Positions 24,834-32,593 of a stretch of 32,593 bases of DNA are shown piece after piece. The position numbers and the translations under genes were made by a program. Under the pieces are notes generated by a model. That model had not been told where the DNA came from. It did not search any database and was given only the letters and a program-made list of their open reading frames with translations. Each line of letters opens with the position of its first letter. The first letter of the stretch is position 1. Origin of the DNA: Acidimicrobiales bacterium (GTDB taxonomy: Bacteria; Actinomycetota; Acidimicrobiia; Acidimicrobiales; JABEUL01); the NCBI GenBank assembly GCA_027371755.1, contig DAHXLF010000009.1, forward strand, positions 1 to 32,593, read 5' to 3'.

Positions 24834-26139
24834 AGGTACACTTTCCTTTTTCTATATGGTCAATAAAATCTTGTTTAAACATGTTAACGGCCGAAACGAT
24901 CGAAGAGGGTATGGACGGACCCAAAACACAGATCGTAGTTTGCTTGGGAGGCCAACTCAGACCCGGGGCAATGTTGTCGCAAACATCCAGAACCAAATCA
25001 ATATCTTCCATACGCCCATTTCCGGTTTCGATTCTATGCATTATCTTTTCGATCCATCCTGAACCTTCCCTGCAGGGCGTGCACTGACCGCAGGATTCTC
25101 TGTAAAAAAACTTTGAAATTCTCCAAGCTGCTTTCACCGGACACGTACTCTCATTAAATACCACTACCGATCCCGATCCCAACATAGACCCCTTATTGGC
25201 AATGGCCTCTTGAGTCAACGGAAGGTCGAGATGCTCCGGACCGAACCAAGGAGCCGAAACTCCACCGGGTATAAAAGCTTTTAAGGCAAGGTCATCTAAA
25301 ATACCGCCGCCGTAGGACTCGTCGAAAATTAAATTCCTAAACGTGACTTTTCCCATTTCAACTTCATAGTTACCGGGTCTTTTAACTTGACCCGACAAAG
25401 CGAAAATTCTAGATCCCGCCGATGAATCCTGCCCCATCGCCGCAAATGCATCGCCTCCGTTTAATACAATCCACGGAAGGTTTGAGACAGTTTCGATATT
25501 ATTTACAACCGTGGGTTGATTGTACAATCCCATTACGGCGGGGAAATACGGAGGCTTTATTCTCGGATAACCTCTTTTCCCTTCAAGACTTTGAAGCAGA
25601 GAGGTCTCTTCTCCACAAATATAAGCACCCGCTCCCGGATGAACTACTATATCAACTGAAAATCCCGAACCGAATATATCAGCTCCGACTGCTCCGTAAT
25701 CGTATGCTTCGTTTAAAGCCGCCTGCAATCTCTCAAGACCCAATGCAAATTCCCCCCGACAAAATATAAAAGCTTGATTAACACCCAATGCGTAGGATGC
25801 GACTACTACACCTTCTATTATTTGATGGGGATCTCTTTCGATTAAATCGTGATCTTTAAAAGTTGCCGGTTCACTCTCGTCTCCGTTAATGACAAGATAC
25901 TTAACCCGTGCAGGTTTTAACATCGACCACTTACGTCCAGCGGGAAACCCTGCTCCCCCTCTGCCCAATAATGAAGCTTTCATGACTTCATCTGCTACGT
26001 CTTCCGGGTTCATCTGGAGGGCTTTTTTTAGCCCCTCATAACCACCGGTAGACAAATAAGTCTCAAGCTTGTAAGCCTCTTTTATATCTAGCCTCTTAGA
26101 AACTATAGGCAGATTTTTGTTTACGATTATATCACTCAT
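24823..26139 (-). CDS. nuoF: NADH-quinone oxidoreductase subunit F (NADH- and FMN-binding)
   Basis: A 438-residue subunit that oxidises NADH. The glycine-rich nucleotide site LLGRGGAGFPAGRKW (57-71), the FMN/NADH region GAGAYICGEETSLLQSLEGKRG (170-190 area) and QPTVVNNIETVSNLP (208-222) are intact. Cluster N3 ligands are Cys350, 353, 356 (SCGQCTPC) and Cys404. It starts with ATG 27 nt after the nuoE stop, the largest gap in the operon, with no clear ribosome site. Confidence 0.97.
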   Translation of the reverse strand: MSDIIVNKNLPIVSKRLDIKEAYKLETYLSTGGYEGLKKALQMNPEDVADEVMKASLLGRGGAGFPAGRKWSMLKPARVKYLVINGDESEPATFKDHDLIERDPHQIIEGVVVASYALGVNQAFIFCRGEFALGLERLQAALNEAYDYGAVGADIFGSGFSVDIVVHPGAGAYICGEETSLLQSLEGKRGYPRIKPPYFPAVMGLYNQPTVVNNIETVSNLPWIVLNGGDAFAAMGQDSSAGSRIFALSGQVKRPGNYEVEMGKVTFRNLIFDESYGGGILDDLALKAFIPGGVSAPWFGPEHLDLPLTQEAIANKGSMLGSGSVVVFNESTCPVKAAWRISKFFYRESCGQCTPCREGSGWIEKIMHRIETGNGRMEDIDLVLDVCDNIAPGLSWPPKQTTICVLGPSIPSSIVSAVNMFKQDFIDHIEKGKCTFDK

Positions 26140-26166
26140 AATTTAATAACGGAATTTTAAAACGAA

Positions 26167-26793
26167 TCAATTCGCTTCGGATTTCTTGGCTAGCCTTTCC
26201 TTCTTGGCGCTTTCCATAACGTCTCTTTCTGCTTGTACCTGATCGGGAGTCGCCTTTAAGCCATAGTTTCTGTCCACGCGATTCAATACTCCGTGCTCAG
26301 GCACCTCGTCTTTAAGTTTGCCCGATCTTAAGTCTTCGACTAAACGATCAAAACCCTCGTTGTCCAACGGCCCAAAGAATCGGTGATTAACCTGAACACA
26401 CGGTGCATTATTACACCCCGCTAGGCACTCTGCTTCTTCTAAAGTAAACTGTCCGTCTTGAGTTGTACCACCGATGCCTACATCCAAAGATTCTTGAGCG
26501 TGCTCAAGCAGCTCGTCTGCCCCTCGTAACATGCACGCTATATTGGTACACATCGCTACCACATGTTTGCCTACGGGTTCAAGATGAAACATGTCATAAA
26601 AACTCGCGGTGCCCCGAACCTCTGCAGGCGTAACACCAACCAAATCCGCTATCTCCACTATGGCCTCGGGTGTCAAATACCCGTCTTGCCCTTGAGCCAA
26701 ATGACACAAAGGAATAAGAGCGGACCTCTTGTTTGGATATATCTCCAACAAGATATTGGCTTTATTAATGATCTCTTCCGATAAATGTCCCAC
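26167..26793 (-). CDS. nuoE: NADH-quinone oxidoreductase subunit E (2Fe-2S)
   Basis: A 208-residue thioredoxin-fold subunit holding the N1a 2Fe-2S cluster beside NuoF. The ligands Cys82, Cys87, Cys123 and Cys127 have the standard spacing. The C-terminal 45 residues, rich in Lys, Glu and Ala, extend past the core. The GTG start overlaps the nuoD TAG by one base (TAGTG), with GAGAGG upstream. Confidence 0.96.
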   Translation of the reverse strand: MGHLSEEIINKANILLEIYPNKRSALIPLCHLAQGQDGYLTPEAIVEIADLVGVTPAEVRGTASFYDMFHLEPVGKHVVAMCTNIACMLRGADELLEHAQESLDVGIGGTTQDGQFTLEEAECLAGCNNAPCVQVNHRFFGPLDNEGFDRLVEDLRSGKLKDEVPEHGVLNRVDRNYGLKATPDQVQAERDVMESAKKERLAKKSEAN

Positions 26794-28070
26794 TATCTGT
26801 CTACCTCTCCCATAACCGGGTCAACCGAAGAAATTGACGCGACTGCATCTGCCACTAAAGAACCTCTCAACAACGGCGGTAATGCCTGTAAATTAACAAA
26901 CGACGGTGCCCGTACGTGCATCCTTAAAGGCCGACCAGTGCCGTCTGATACCAAGTAACATCCCAACTCACCTCTGGGTGATTCAACTGCAACGTATGTT
27001 TCTCCTTCGGGAACCAAAATACCTTCGGTAAATAATTTAAAATGATGAATTAGTGCCTCCATGGACTGATCTATTCTGGCTCTGGGAGGCGGCGTTACCT
27101 TAGAATCCTGAGCTCGGTAGTCTCCCTTGGGCATCTTGTCCAATATTTGCCTAACTATATTTGCTGATTCCCGAATTTCATTCAATCTCACTGCATATCT
27201 GTCGAAGTTGTCACCGACGGTACCAACTATTACATCAAAGTCGACCTCATCGTATGCCAAATACGGCATGGTTTTCCTAATATCCCATGGTACGCCACTT
27301 GCCCTAAGTAAGGGACCAGTGATCGAAAGCTCGATTGCAGTTTCTGCAGATAGAGTACCGACTCCTTCGACCCGCTCTCTGAAAATCGGCTGACCCGTAA
27401 AGAATTCGTCATATTCGTCTAATCTGAACAAAACTGTTTTGTAAATAGCTTCTATATCCTCTTCCCAACCGTCAGGGAGATCTGCTGCGACTCCACCAGG
27501 CCTTATGTAGTTGTGATTCATTCTCAACCCGGTAGTTTTTTCAAAGAAGGACAGTATGAGTTCACGCTCTCTAAAACCGAATATCATCATAGTGGTAGCA
27601 CCGAGATCCATACCATTGGTTGCAAGCCACATCAAATGCGAAGACATTCTGTTAAGCTCGCACATTAACATTCTTATCCAGGTAGCTCTTGGAGGCATTT
27701 CTACGGCCAACAGATCCTCGACGGCCAAACTAAATACCAACTCGTTTGCCAACGGCGAAAGGTAATCCATACGAGTTACGTTGGTTGCGCCTTGTGCATA
27801 AGTTAACTCTTCGGCAGTTTTCTCCATTCCGGTATGCAAATACCCGATAATGGGTTTGCAGCGTAAAACAGTCTCCCCTTCAAGTTCCATCATCACCCTC
27901 AACACACCGTGTGTAGAAGGATGCTGGGGTCCCATGTTAACGATCATTTTCTCGCCGGAACCAAATTCAATTTCACCTAAATCATCGGTATCTATCCCGG
28001 AGGACTCAGGCAAACGCAATACCGCAGAATTACCGATTTGCGGCTGTGCCGTTTCTCTGTCTGTCGTCAT
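26793..28070 (-). CDS. nuoD: NADH-quinone oxidoreductase subunit D (49-kDa type)
   Basis: A 425-residue peripheral-arm subunit that with NuoB forms the quinone-reduction site; it is related to [NiFe]-hydrogenase large subunits. Signatures: NMGPQHPSTHGVLR, IGYLHTGMEK, RMDYLSPLANE, RPGGVAADLP, and the C-terminal DPVMGEVDR. nuoC and nuoD are separate here, unlike the fused nuoCD of enterobacteria. ATGA overlap with nuoC. Confidence 0.97.
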   Translation of the reverse strand: MTTDRETAQPQIGNSAVLRLPESSGIDTDDLGEIEFGSGEKMIVNMGPQHPSTHGVLRVMMELEGETVLRCKPIIGYLHTGMEKTAEELTYAQGATNVTRMDYLSPLANELVFSLAVEDLLAVEMPPRATWIRMLMCELNRMSSHLMWLATNGMDLGATTMMIFGFRERELILSFFEKTTGLRMNHNYIRPGGVAADLPDGWEEDIEAIYKTVLFRLDEYDEFFTGQPIFRERVEGVGTLSAETAIELSITGPLLRASGVPWDIRKTMPYLAYDEVDFDVIVGTVGDNFDRYAVRLNEIRESANIVRQILDKMPKGDYRAQDSKVTPPPRARIDQSMEALIHHFKLFTEGILVPEGETYVAVESPRGELGCYLVSDGTGRPLRMHVRAPSFVNLQALPPLLRGSLVADAVASISSVDPVMGEVDR

Positions 28071-28579
28071 CTTGGACCTAACGTTTCTTTAAATTGAACC
28101 GGGACGCGACCTGTAGAATAGTCTTTTCGGAGAGGATGTCCTTCCCAGCCTTCGGGTAACAATATTCGCGTTAGATCTGGGTGTCCTTTGAATATAATTC
28201 CAAACATATCAAACGCTTCGCGTTCCATATTCTCTACGCCGGGATAAACATCGACGATTGTGGGTATCGTAGGATCTGATTCGGGTATCATCGCCCTAAC
28301 CCTTATACGCTCTTTTCTACCGTGAGACAACAGGTTCAAAACGACTTCGAATCTTTCCGGAGAGATTGCATCAGGTAGTTTGCGATTAATATTAGTAAGA
28401 TAGTCCACTCCACACAGATCGGAAGCAAAATTAAATCCGTCATCAAACAGGTGCTCGACCAATTTGTGGTAGCTGCTTACATCCGAAAATACCACCTTTT
28501 GACCCGAAGGAGTCTTTTGAACGGGCAACCCCATAATCGTCTGATCCACTGATGTTTCGTTTGGCTTTGATTCGGTCAC
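28067..28579 (-). CDS. nuoC: NADH-quinone oxidoreductase subunit C (30-kDa type)
   Basis: A 170-residue scaffold subunit of the peripheral arm without cofactors. The family signature is clear: [30 protein letters not shown] then GHPLRKDY. The first 25 residues are variable. It starts with GTG, sharing GTGA with the nuoB stop, so translation is likely coupled to nuoB. Confidence 0.95.
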   Translation of the reverse strand: MTESKPNETSVDQTIMGLPVQKTPSGQKVVFSDVSSYHKLVEHLFDDGFNFASDLCGVDYLTNINRKLPDAISPERFEVVLNLLSHGRKERIRVRAMIPESDPTIPTIVDVYPGVENMEREAFDMFGIIFKGHPDLTRILLPEGWEGHPLRKDYSTGRVPVQFKETLGPR

Positions 28580-29154
28580 TTCGGCCTTCCCACATAAGTC
28601 GGTTTGATGGCAACGTCAGTTCTTACAAAAGACCTGTTAACTTCATCCAAGTGAATCTGTGCGCCTGCGCCGCTTTCCCTGCGCCTCTTGGTAATTTCAC
28701 CTTCTTTTATTTTTTGGTGAAGGGTCAAAATCGCATGTAAGAGTGTCTGCGGTCCAGGCGGACAACCAGGAGCGTATACATCCACGGGTACAATTTGATC
28801 AACTCCCTGCAAAATTGCATAGTTATTGAACATTCCGCCGCTGCTTGCGCAAACCCCCATCGAAATTACCCATTTGGGTTCCATCATTTGATCGTATACC
28901 TGCCTTAAAACCGGTGCCATTTTTTGAGAAACTCGGCCTGCCACAATCATTAAGTCGGCCTGTCTTGGAGATGCTCTGAAAACTTCCATGCCAAATCGCG
29001 AGATGTCAAAATCCGCTGCACCGGCAGCCATCATTTCGATTGCACAACAGGCCAAACCGAATGTTGCAGGCCAAACGCTTTGCTTTCTTGCCCATTTGAC
29101 CAATTCTTCAATTTGACCGGTCAAAAAATTATACTGAAGTGATTCAAGACCCAT
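28576..29154 (-). CDS. nuoB: NADH-quinone oxidoreductase subunit B (cluster N2)
   Basis: A 192-residue subunit carrying cluster N2, which hands electrons to quinone. Ligands are the tandem Cys36-Cys37 ([10 protein letters not shown]), Cys102 ([10 protein letters not shown]) and Cys131 (YAPGCPPGP). The frame is open further upstream inside nuoA, but ATG 29154 with AGGA just before it gives normal family length and lies 7 nt after the nuoA stop. Confidence 0.97.
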   Translation of the reverse strand: MGLESLQYNFLTGQIEELVKWARKQSVWPATFGLACCAIEMMAAGAADFDISRFGMEVFRASPRQADLMIVAGRVSQKMAPVLRQVYDQMMEPKWVISMGVCASSGGMFNNYAILQGVDQIVPVDVYAPGCPPGPQTLLHAILTLHQKIKEGEITKRRRESGAGAQIHLDEVNRSFVRTDVAIKPTYVGRPK

Positions 29155-29161
29155 TCTTATC

Positions 29162-29650
29162 CTATGCCGCGCTTCCGTTATTAATCTCTTCGGATTCCCT
29201 TGATATCTGTCTTCCTTCGCTATCAAAGGTAATCTTTTGAACTGTCGATTGTGTAGTTCTTTGTGAATTGGAAGTCTGGGGTACCATCTTCTTGACTGGA
29301 CCCCAATCAAGAGCACCATGGGAAAGCAAATAACCAAATGGTATGACTATCGCAAGCGCAAAAACTGAAATCTCTACCACTCCGAACAGGGCGAGCTGTC
29401 TAGCTACCAATGCGAATGGGAATAGGAAAATAACTTCAATGTCAAATACTATGAATATCATCGCCACCAAATAAAATCTAACCGGGAATCTTTCGGCCGG
29501 CTCATGCGTAGGTATGATTCCGCATTCATACGGTGCCAATTTTGCCTCTGTTTTTCGTTTAGGAGCCAACAATCCCGAAGCCATAAAAGATAAAGCGGCA
29601 AATAGCAACGCAAGGATTGCATAAATTAAAATTGGCAAATAATTAATCAT
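29162..29650 (-). CDS. nuoA: NADH-quinone oxidoreductase subunit A
   Basis: A three-helix membrane subunit near the quinone channel, about 162 residues. [11 protein letters not shown] and the helix [12 protein letters not shown] are the NuoA/ND3 signature. The start MINYLPIL aligns with other actinobacterial NuoA; a TTG four codons upstream (29662) is nearer the GAGG element and could be used. A hydrophilic C-terminal extension of about 40 residues goes beyond the usual length. It is the first gene of the operon. Confidence 0.94.
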   Translation of the reverse strand: MINYLPILIYAILALLFAALSFMASGLLAPKRKTEAKLAPYECGIIPTHEPAERFPVRFYLVAMIFIVFDIEVIFLFPFALVARQLALFGVVEISVFALAIVIPFGYLLSHGALDWGPVKKMVPQTSNSQRTTQSTVQKITFDSEGRQISRESEEINNGSAA

Positions 29651-29979
29651 AATTCTTAACAAATATCCTCAATAAGATTTTAGGGTAATTTTTCAATCAC
29701 ATTTAAAGATAATGCGATTAATGCAAAATCACTTTACACGTTAAACAAAAATATGCCAAAAATGGGTAGGAGGGCAAATAAGTCGTTATTATAGAAATTG
29801 ATTCTACATTTACTTAAATTCTAAACGAATTAAAACACCTAATTCAACTCATTATAGAAAAAATACAAATTTTACATTTTTTTAAAAATGCAAGTAACTT
29901 TTTTTGAGCAAATTGTCGCAATTGAAGTTAGGTTATCAAAAAGTACTGTTCCTTAGAATAATTGAACTATAGTAAAAAT
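29651..29979. promoter_or_regulatory. 329-nt AT-rich divergent spacer, nuo and hemB promoters
   Basis: This region must hold the promoters of the nuo operon (minus) and hemB (plus). For hemB, TATAGT (29968-29973) sits six bases before the ATG, as expected of a leaderless mRNA, but has no good -35. For nuo, TAAAAT occurs in the minus strand around 29680-29685; I see no convincing -35. A short AT hairpin CATTTTT-tt-AAAAATG lies near 29873-29888, and ATTATAGAAA occurs twice. No RNA gene is recognised. Confidence 0.35.
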
Positions 29980-30978
29980 ATGAATTCGAAAGCAGATCTT
30001 AATCTGGATTCAATCAGACCAAGAAGGCTCAGAAGAACACCTGCAATTCGGTCGCTGCTAAGTAAAACGTACATCCACTCGAACAATCTTATACTTCCTA
30101 TCTTTATAAAAGAAGGTTTAAAGAACAAGACCCCAATAGTGTCAATGCCAGGAGTCTTTCAACACAACATTAAATCGGCGGAAAAATTGATTGAAGATGC
30201 CCTTAAAGTCGGCATTTTTAGTTTCGCTCTTTTCGGCATACCCGACAAAAAAGATCTACAGGGCAAAAATGCAATTGACCCAAATGGAGTTCTTCAAAGT
30301 TCAGTATCGTCAATTAAAGACAGATTTCAGGATGCGGTTACGGTTATCCCAGACCTCTGTTTGGATGAATTCTTAATTCACGGTCATTGCGGTGTCTTAA
30401 ATTCTAAAAATCAGGTAGACAACGATGCGACGGTTGCAATATATGCAGAGATGGCAGTATCGTTAGCCGAAGCCGGGGCCGACATGGTCGCCCCTTCGGG
30501 AATGATGGACGGACAGGTCAAAGCAATCAGAAAGGCTTTGGACGGTAACGGACATTCGGATTGCTCCATATTATCGTATTCGGTTAAGTTTGCTTCAAGT
30601 GCTTACGGGCCTTTCCGCGAAGCCGTTGAGGTGAATCTAACGGGGGACAGAAAGACATATCAACAGGACATACAACGATCCTATCAAGATGCGATGTGCG
30701 AAGCTCAGCTCGATGAAACAGAAGGCGCCGATATTTTAATGGTCAAACCAGCAATTTTTAATTTAGACATAATAAGCAAACTCGAGGCAACCCTCAATGT
30801 GCCGATATTTGCATATCAGGTTAGCGGTGAGTATTCGATGATAAAAACTTGTGCGGATGCTGGATATATTAACTATACGGACACAATGTACGAGGCGCTG
30901 AACTCAATTTTTCGAGCCGGTGCGACAGCCGTATTAACGTACGGAGCACTGGACATAGCCAGACACCTTAACGTTTAA
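29980..30978 (+). CDS. hemB: Delta-aminolevulinic acid dehydratase (porphobilinogen synthase)
   Basis: A 332-residue cytosolic enzyme that condenses two 5-aminolevulinate molecules into porphobilinogen, the second common step of heme, siroheme and cobalamin synthesis. Active-site lysines are Lys203 in SYSVKFASSAYGPFR and the Schiff-base Lys256 in ILMVKPA. The metal loop reads LCLDEFLIHGHCG: Cys127 and Cys137 are kept but the middle zinc ligand is Asp129, a form I recall from other Actinobacteria. I chose ATG 29980 over TTG 29962 because a TATAGT box lies just before the ATG. hemL follows on the same strand. Confidence 0.95.
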   Translation: MNSKADLNLDSIRPRRLRRTPAIRSLLSKTYIHSNNLILPIFIKEGLKNKTPIVSMPGVFQHNIKSAEKLIEDALKVGIFSFALFGIPDKKDLQGKNAIDPNGVLQSSVSSIKDRFQDAVTVIPDLCLDEFLIHGHCGVLNSKNQVDNDATVAIYAEMAVSLAEAGADMVAPSGMMDGQVKAIRKALDGNGHSDCSILSYSVKFASSAYGPFREAVEVNLTGDRKTYQQDIQRSYQDAMCEAQLDETEGADILMVKPAIFNLDIISKLEATLNVPIFAYQVSGEYSMIKTCADAGYINYTDTMYEALNSIFRAGATAVLTYGALDIARHLNV

Positions 30979-31137
30979 ACCCGCCCTTAAATGCGGCATC
31001 GGTAAAATGATTACATGAGCTGGTTGAAAGGGTAGCTTACCGTCGGCTCTACTTAAAAGTTCTGACCTTGTTAGAGATTCAACCGCCCGAATTCAAATAT
31101 TACAATCGCCATCGACATCTCTAATAAGCTTTATACA
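30979..31137. other. hemB-hemL spacer
   Basis: This 159-nt spacer has no clear terminator. TAAGCT ends seven bases before the hemL ATG and could be a -10 element of a leaderless transcript, so hemL may have its own promoter in addition to read-through from hemB. Confidence 0.3.
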
Positions 31138-32430
31138 ATGACAGATTCGAACTTTTCAAACAATGCCTGGTACGAAAGAGCAAAAAAATCCTTAGTGGGC
31201 GGAGTGTCTTCGCCCGTCAGATCCTTCAACGCAGTCGGCGGGACACCGTTAACAATAACCGAAGGTAACGGGGCACATATTAAAGATGTGGAAGGACGCA
31301 CCTATTTGGATTACATACAATCCTACGGAGCTTCAATTCTGGGGCATGCACACCCCAAGGTGGTTGAAGCAATTCAACAAGCTGCTAGTAAGGGAACAAC
31401 TTTCGGGGCGACAACTCCGGGAGAAATAGAACTAGCCGAAAGGATTAAAGACCGCGTAAAAGGGTTAGAGCTGATTCGATTCGTAAGTTCGGGGACCGAA
31501 GCGACAATGTCGGCGATCAGAACCGCGCGAGGGGCAACCGGAAAATCAAAGATTATTATTTTTTCAGGGTGTTATCACGGCCATTCGGACTATTTACTGG
31601 CCAGCGGCGGATCGGGAATTGCCTCTTTGGCCATACCGTCGACTAAGGGCGTGCCAACATCTTATACTCAGCACACGGTAATTGCCAACTACAACGAGAT
31701 CCCTATAATCGACAACGACACCGCAGCCGTTATCGTGGAACCGGTAGCAGCGAACATGGGTCTTGTCGAGCCACAATCGGGATTTTTGTCGGAACTCAGA
31801 AAGGTCTGCGATAACGTCGGTGCCCTGCTTATCTTTGACGAAGTGATTACAGGGTTCAGAGTAAACAAAGGCGGCGCAAGCACCTTATACGGAGTTCGAC
31901 CCGATTTATGGTGCTTCGGAAAAATAATCGGAGGTGGACTTCCTCTGGCGGCTTTTGGAGGGAGAGCTGACGTTATGGAGGAATTAGCGCCGGTAGGCAA
32001 AGTATACCAAGCAGGCACTCTTTCAGGCAATCCCGTGGCGACCGCCGCTGGAAGCGCTGTCCTGGATTTATTGAGCGACGAAAGCTACGAAAGTTTAAAA
32101 TCCAAAGCTACCAAATTATCATCGGGGTTGAGACAAGTCATTGGACAAAGGGGAATTGCGGCAAGTATTACCCAAGTCGAAACACTTTTGGGCATACACT
32201 TCAGTGGCAATCCAGTTAAAAATTTTGAAGAGGCTCAAAAAGCGGCCAACAACGGTAAATATAAGCAATTTTTCCATGGAATGCTTAAAGACTTCATATC
32301 GTTTGCTCCAGGACCATACGAGTCTATTTTTATTTCACTTGCTCACAGTGACTCAGACCTAAATAAAACAGTCGAAGCCGCGGATGCCACCGCATTTAAG
32401 ATGTCAAAGACCGAATTTTTAACTTATTAG
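31138..32430 (+). CDS. hemL: Glutamate-1-semialdehyde 2,1-aminomutase
   Basis: A 430-residue PLP enzyme that converts glutamate-1-semialdehyde into 5-aminolevulinate, the first committed tetrapyrrole intermediate in organisms using the C5 (glutamyl-tRNA) route. Signatures: VGGVSSPVRSF (20-30), phosphate-binding SSGTEA (117-122), CYHGHSD (145-151), DEVITGFR (234-241) and the PLP lysine Lys262 in GKIIGGGLP. Length is normal. Its product feeds HemB, encoded just upstream. No ribosome binding site is visible before the ATG. Confidence 0.96.
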   Translation: MTDSNFSNNAWYERAKKSLVGGVSSPVRSFNAVGGTPLTITEGNGAHIKDVEGRTYLDYIQSYGASILGHAHPKVVEAIQQAASKGTTFGATTPGEIELAERIKDRVKGLELIRFVSSGTEATMSAIRTARGATGKSKIIIFSGCYHGHSDYLLASGGSGIASLAIPSTKGVPTSYTQHTVIANYNEIPIIDNDTAAVIVEPVAANMGLVEPQSGFLSELRKVCDNVGALLIFDEVITGFRVNKGGASTLYGVRPDLWCFGKIIGGGLPLAAFGGRADVMEELAPVGKVYQAGTLSGNPVATAAGSAVLDLLSDESYESLKSKATKLSSGLRQVIGQRGIAASITQVETLLGIHFSGNPVKNFEEAQKAANNGKYKQFFHGMLKDFISFAPGPYESIFISLAHSDSDLNKTVEAADATAFKMSKTEFLTY

Positions 32431-32593
32431 AAGAATCCATAAGCGTACTTGGCAAGCCGGGTTTAAAAATTCTTGCGGCATGTTCGGCGGAAGACAAAAT
32501 ATACTCTGCGATCCCCTTGTCTTCTTCGCGAACCAAGTTGGCCATAATCCTCAATACCCATTCCATAATTGTTTTTGACCGCATCCCGTTGGA
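32396..32593 (-). CDS. 3' part of a convergent gene, possibly TetR-family C-terminus
   Basis: The minus-strand frame is open from the right edge to a stop at 32396, overlapping the hemL end by 35 nt. It reads about 65 residues including KTIMEWVLRIMANLVREED and AARIFKPGLPSTLM. The pattern of a hydrophobic helix with W-x-x-R-I followed by a helix ending F-x-P-G-L resembles the C-terminus of some actinobacterial TetR regulators. That is a weak resemblance; the DNA-binding part would lie outside the window, and the frame could also be chance. Confidence 0.4.
   Translation of the reverse strand, partial: SNGMRSKTIMEWVLRIMANLVREEDKGIAEYILSSAEHAARIFKPGLPSTLMDSSNKLKIRSLTS

Noticed and set aside
29155-29337. 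Upstream extension of nuoB by 61 codons
   Set aside because: It lies inside nuoA, has no homology to NuoB N-termini, and ATG 29154 has a good ribosome site and normal length.
1-32593. CRISPR array, tRNA, rRNA, riboswitch or phage attachment site
   Set aside because: I scanned the spacers by eye and saw no regularly spaced repeats, cloverleaf-like stretches or conserved riboswitch cores.

Overview
The window looks like a chromosomal segment of a low- to moderate-GC member of the Actinomycetota. Pointers are a complete fourteen-gene nuoA-N operon with separate nuoC and nuoD, a polyphosphate glucokinase, a mycothiol-nitroreductase-like DsbA protein, a class D/E-like sortase, a saccharopine-dehydrogenase-fold reductase, and a HemB with the C-x-D...C metal site. 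The low GC would suit Acidimicrobiia, but that placement is inference.

Layout. 1-138: C-terminal remnant of an IS630-family transposase with its element end. 313-2635: a marR-MFS (DHA2) drug-efflux operon on the minus strand, with a clear operator/promoter upstream. 2814-3896: NADP-binding reductase of the saccharopine dehydrogenase fold. 4012-5124: membrane-anchored sortase with an extra C-terminal domain. 5360-5968: small metallophosphoesterase. 6317-7339: polyphosphate glucokinase with a 95-residue basic N-terminal tail. 7540-7953: small membrane protein. 8088-8729: DsbA/FrnE-like protein. 8829-8982: a second, frameshifted IS630 remnant. 8980-10619: two secreted-protein genes behind a near-consensus promoter; the first is broken by an exact 16-bp tandem duplication and possibly also switched off by a GA dinucleotide tract. 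10835-11077: truncated, GC-richer IS1595-type transposase fragment. 11083-13425: Ntn-hydrolase of the penicillin/AHL acylase family without a signal peptide.

13823-29650 is the nuo operon (minus strand, nuoA first), encoding the proton-pumping NADH:quinone oxidoreductase. NuoE, F, G (with NuoB, C, D, I) form the peripheral electron-transfer arm; NuoA, H, J, K, L, M, N form the membrane arm. Most junctions overlap by 1-11 nt (ATGA, GTGA, TAGTG), so translation is probably coupled. Divergent from it across a 329-nt AT-rich spacer are hemB and hemL, two steps of tetrapyrrole synthesis. The right edge holds the 3' part of a convergent, possibly TetR-type, gene.

The right half is ordinary core metabolism. 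The left third (1-11.1 kb) is accessory in character, with three transposase remnants, secreted or surface genes and a regulated efflux pump. I did not find a clear new multi-gene system. The observations most worth checking are the doubly frame-disrupted secreted gene (10350-10572), the basic tail of the polyphosphate glucokinase, the TTGACCG dyad cluster upstream of the acylase, and the MarR operator.
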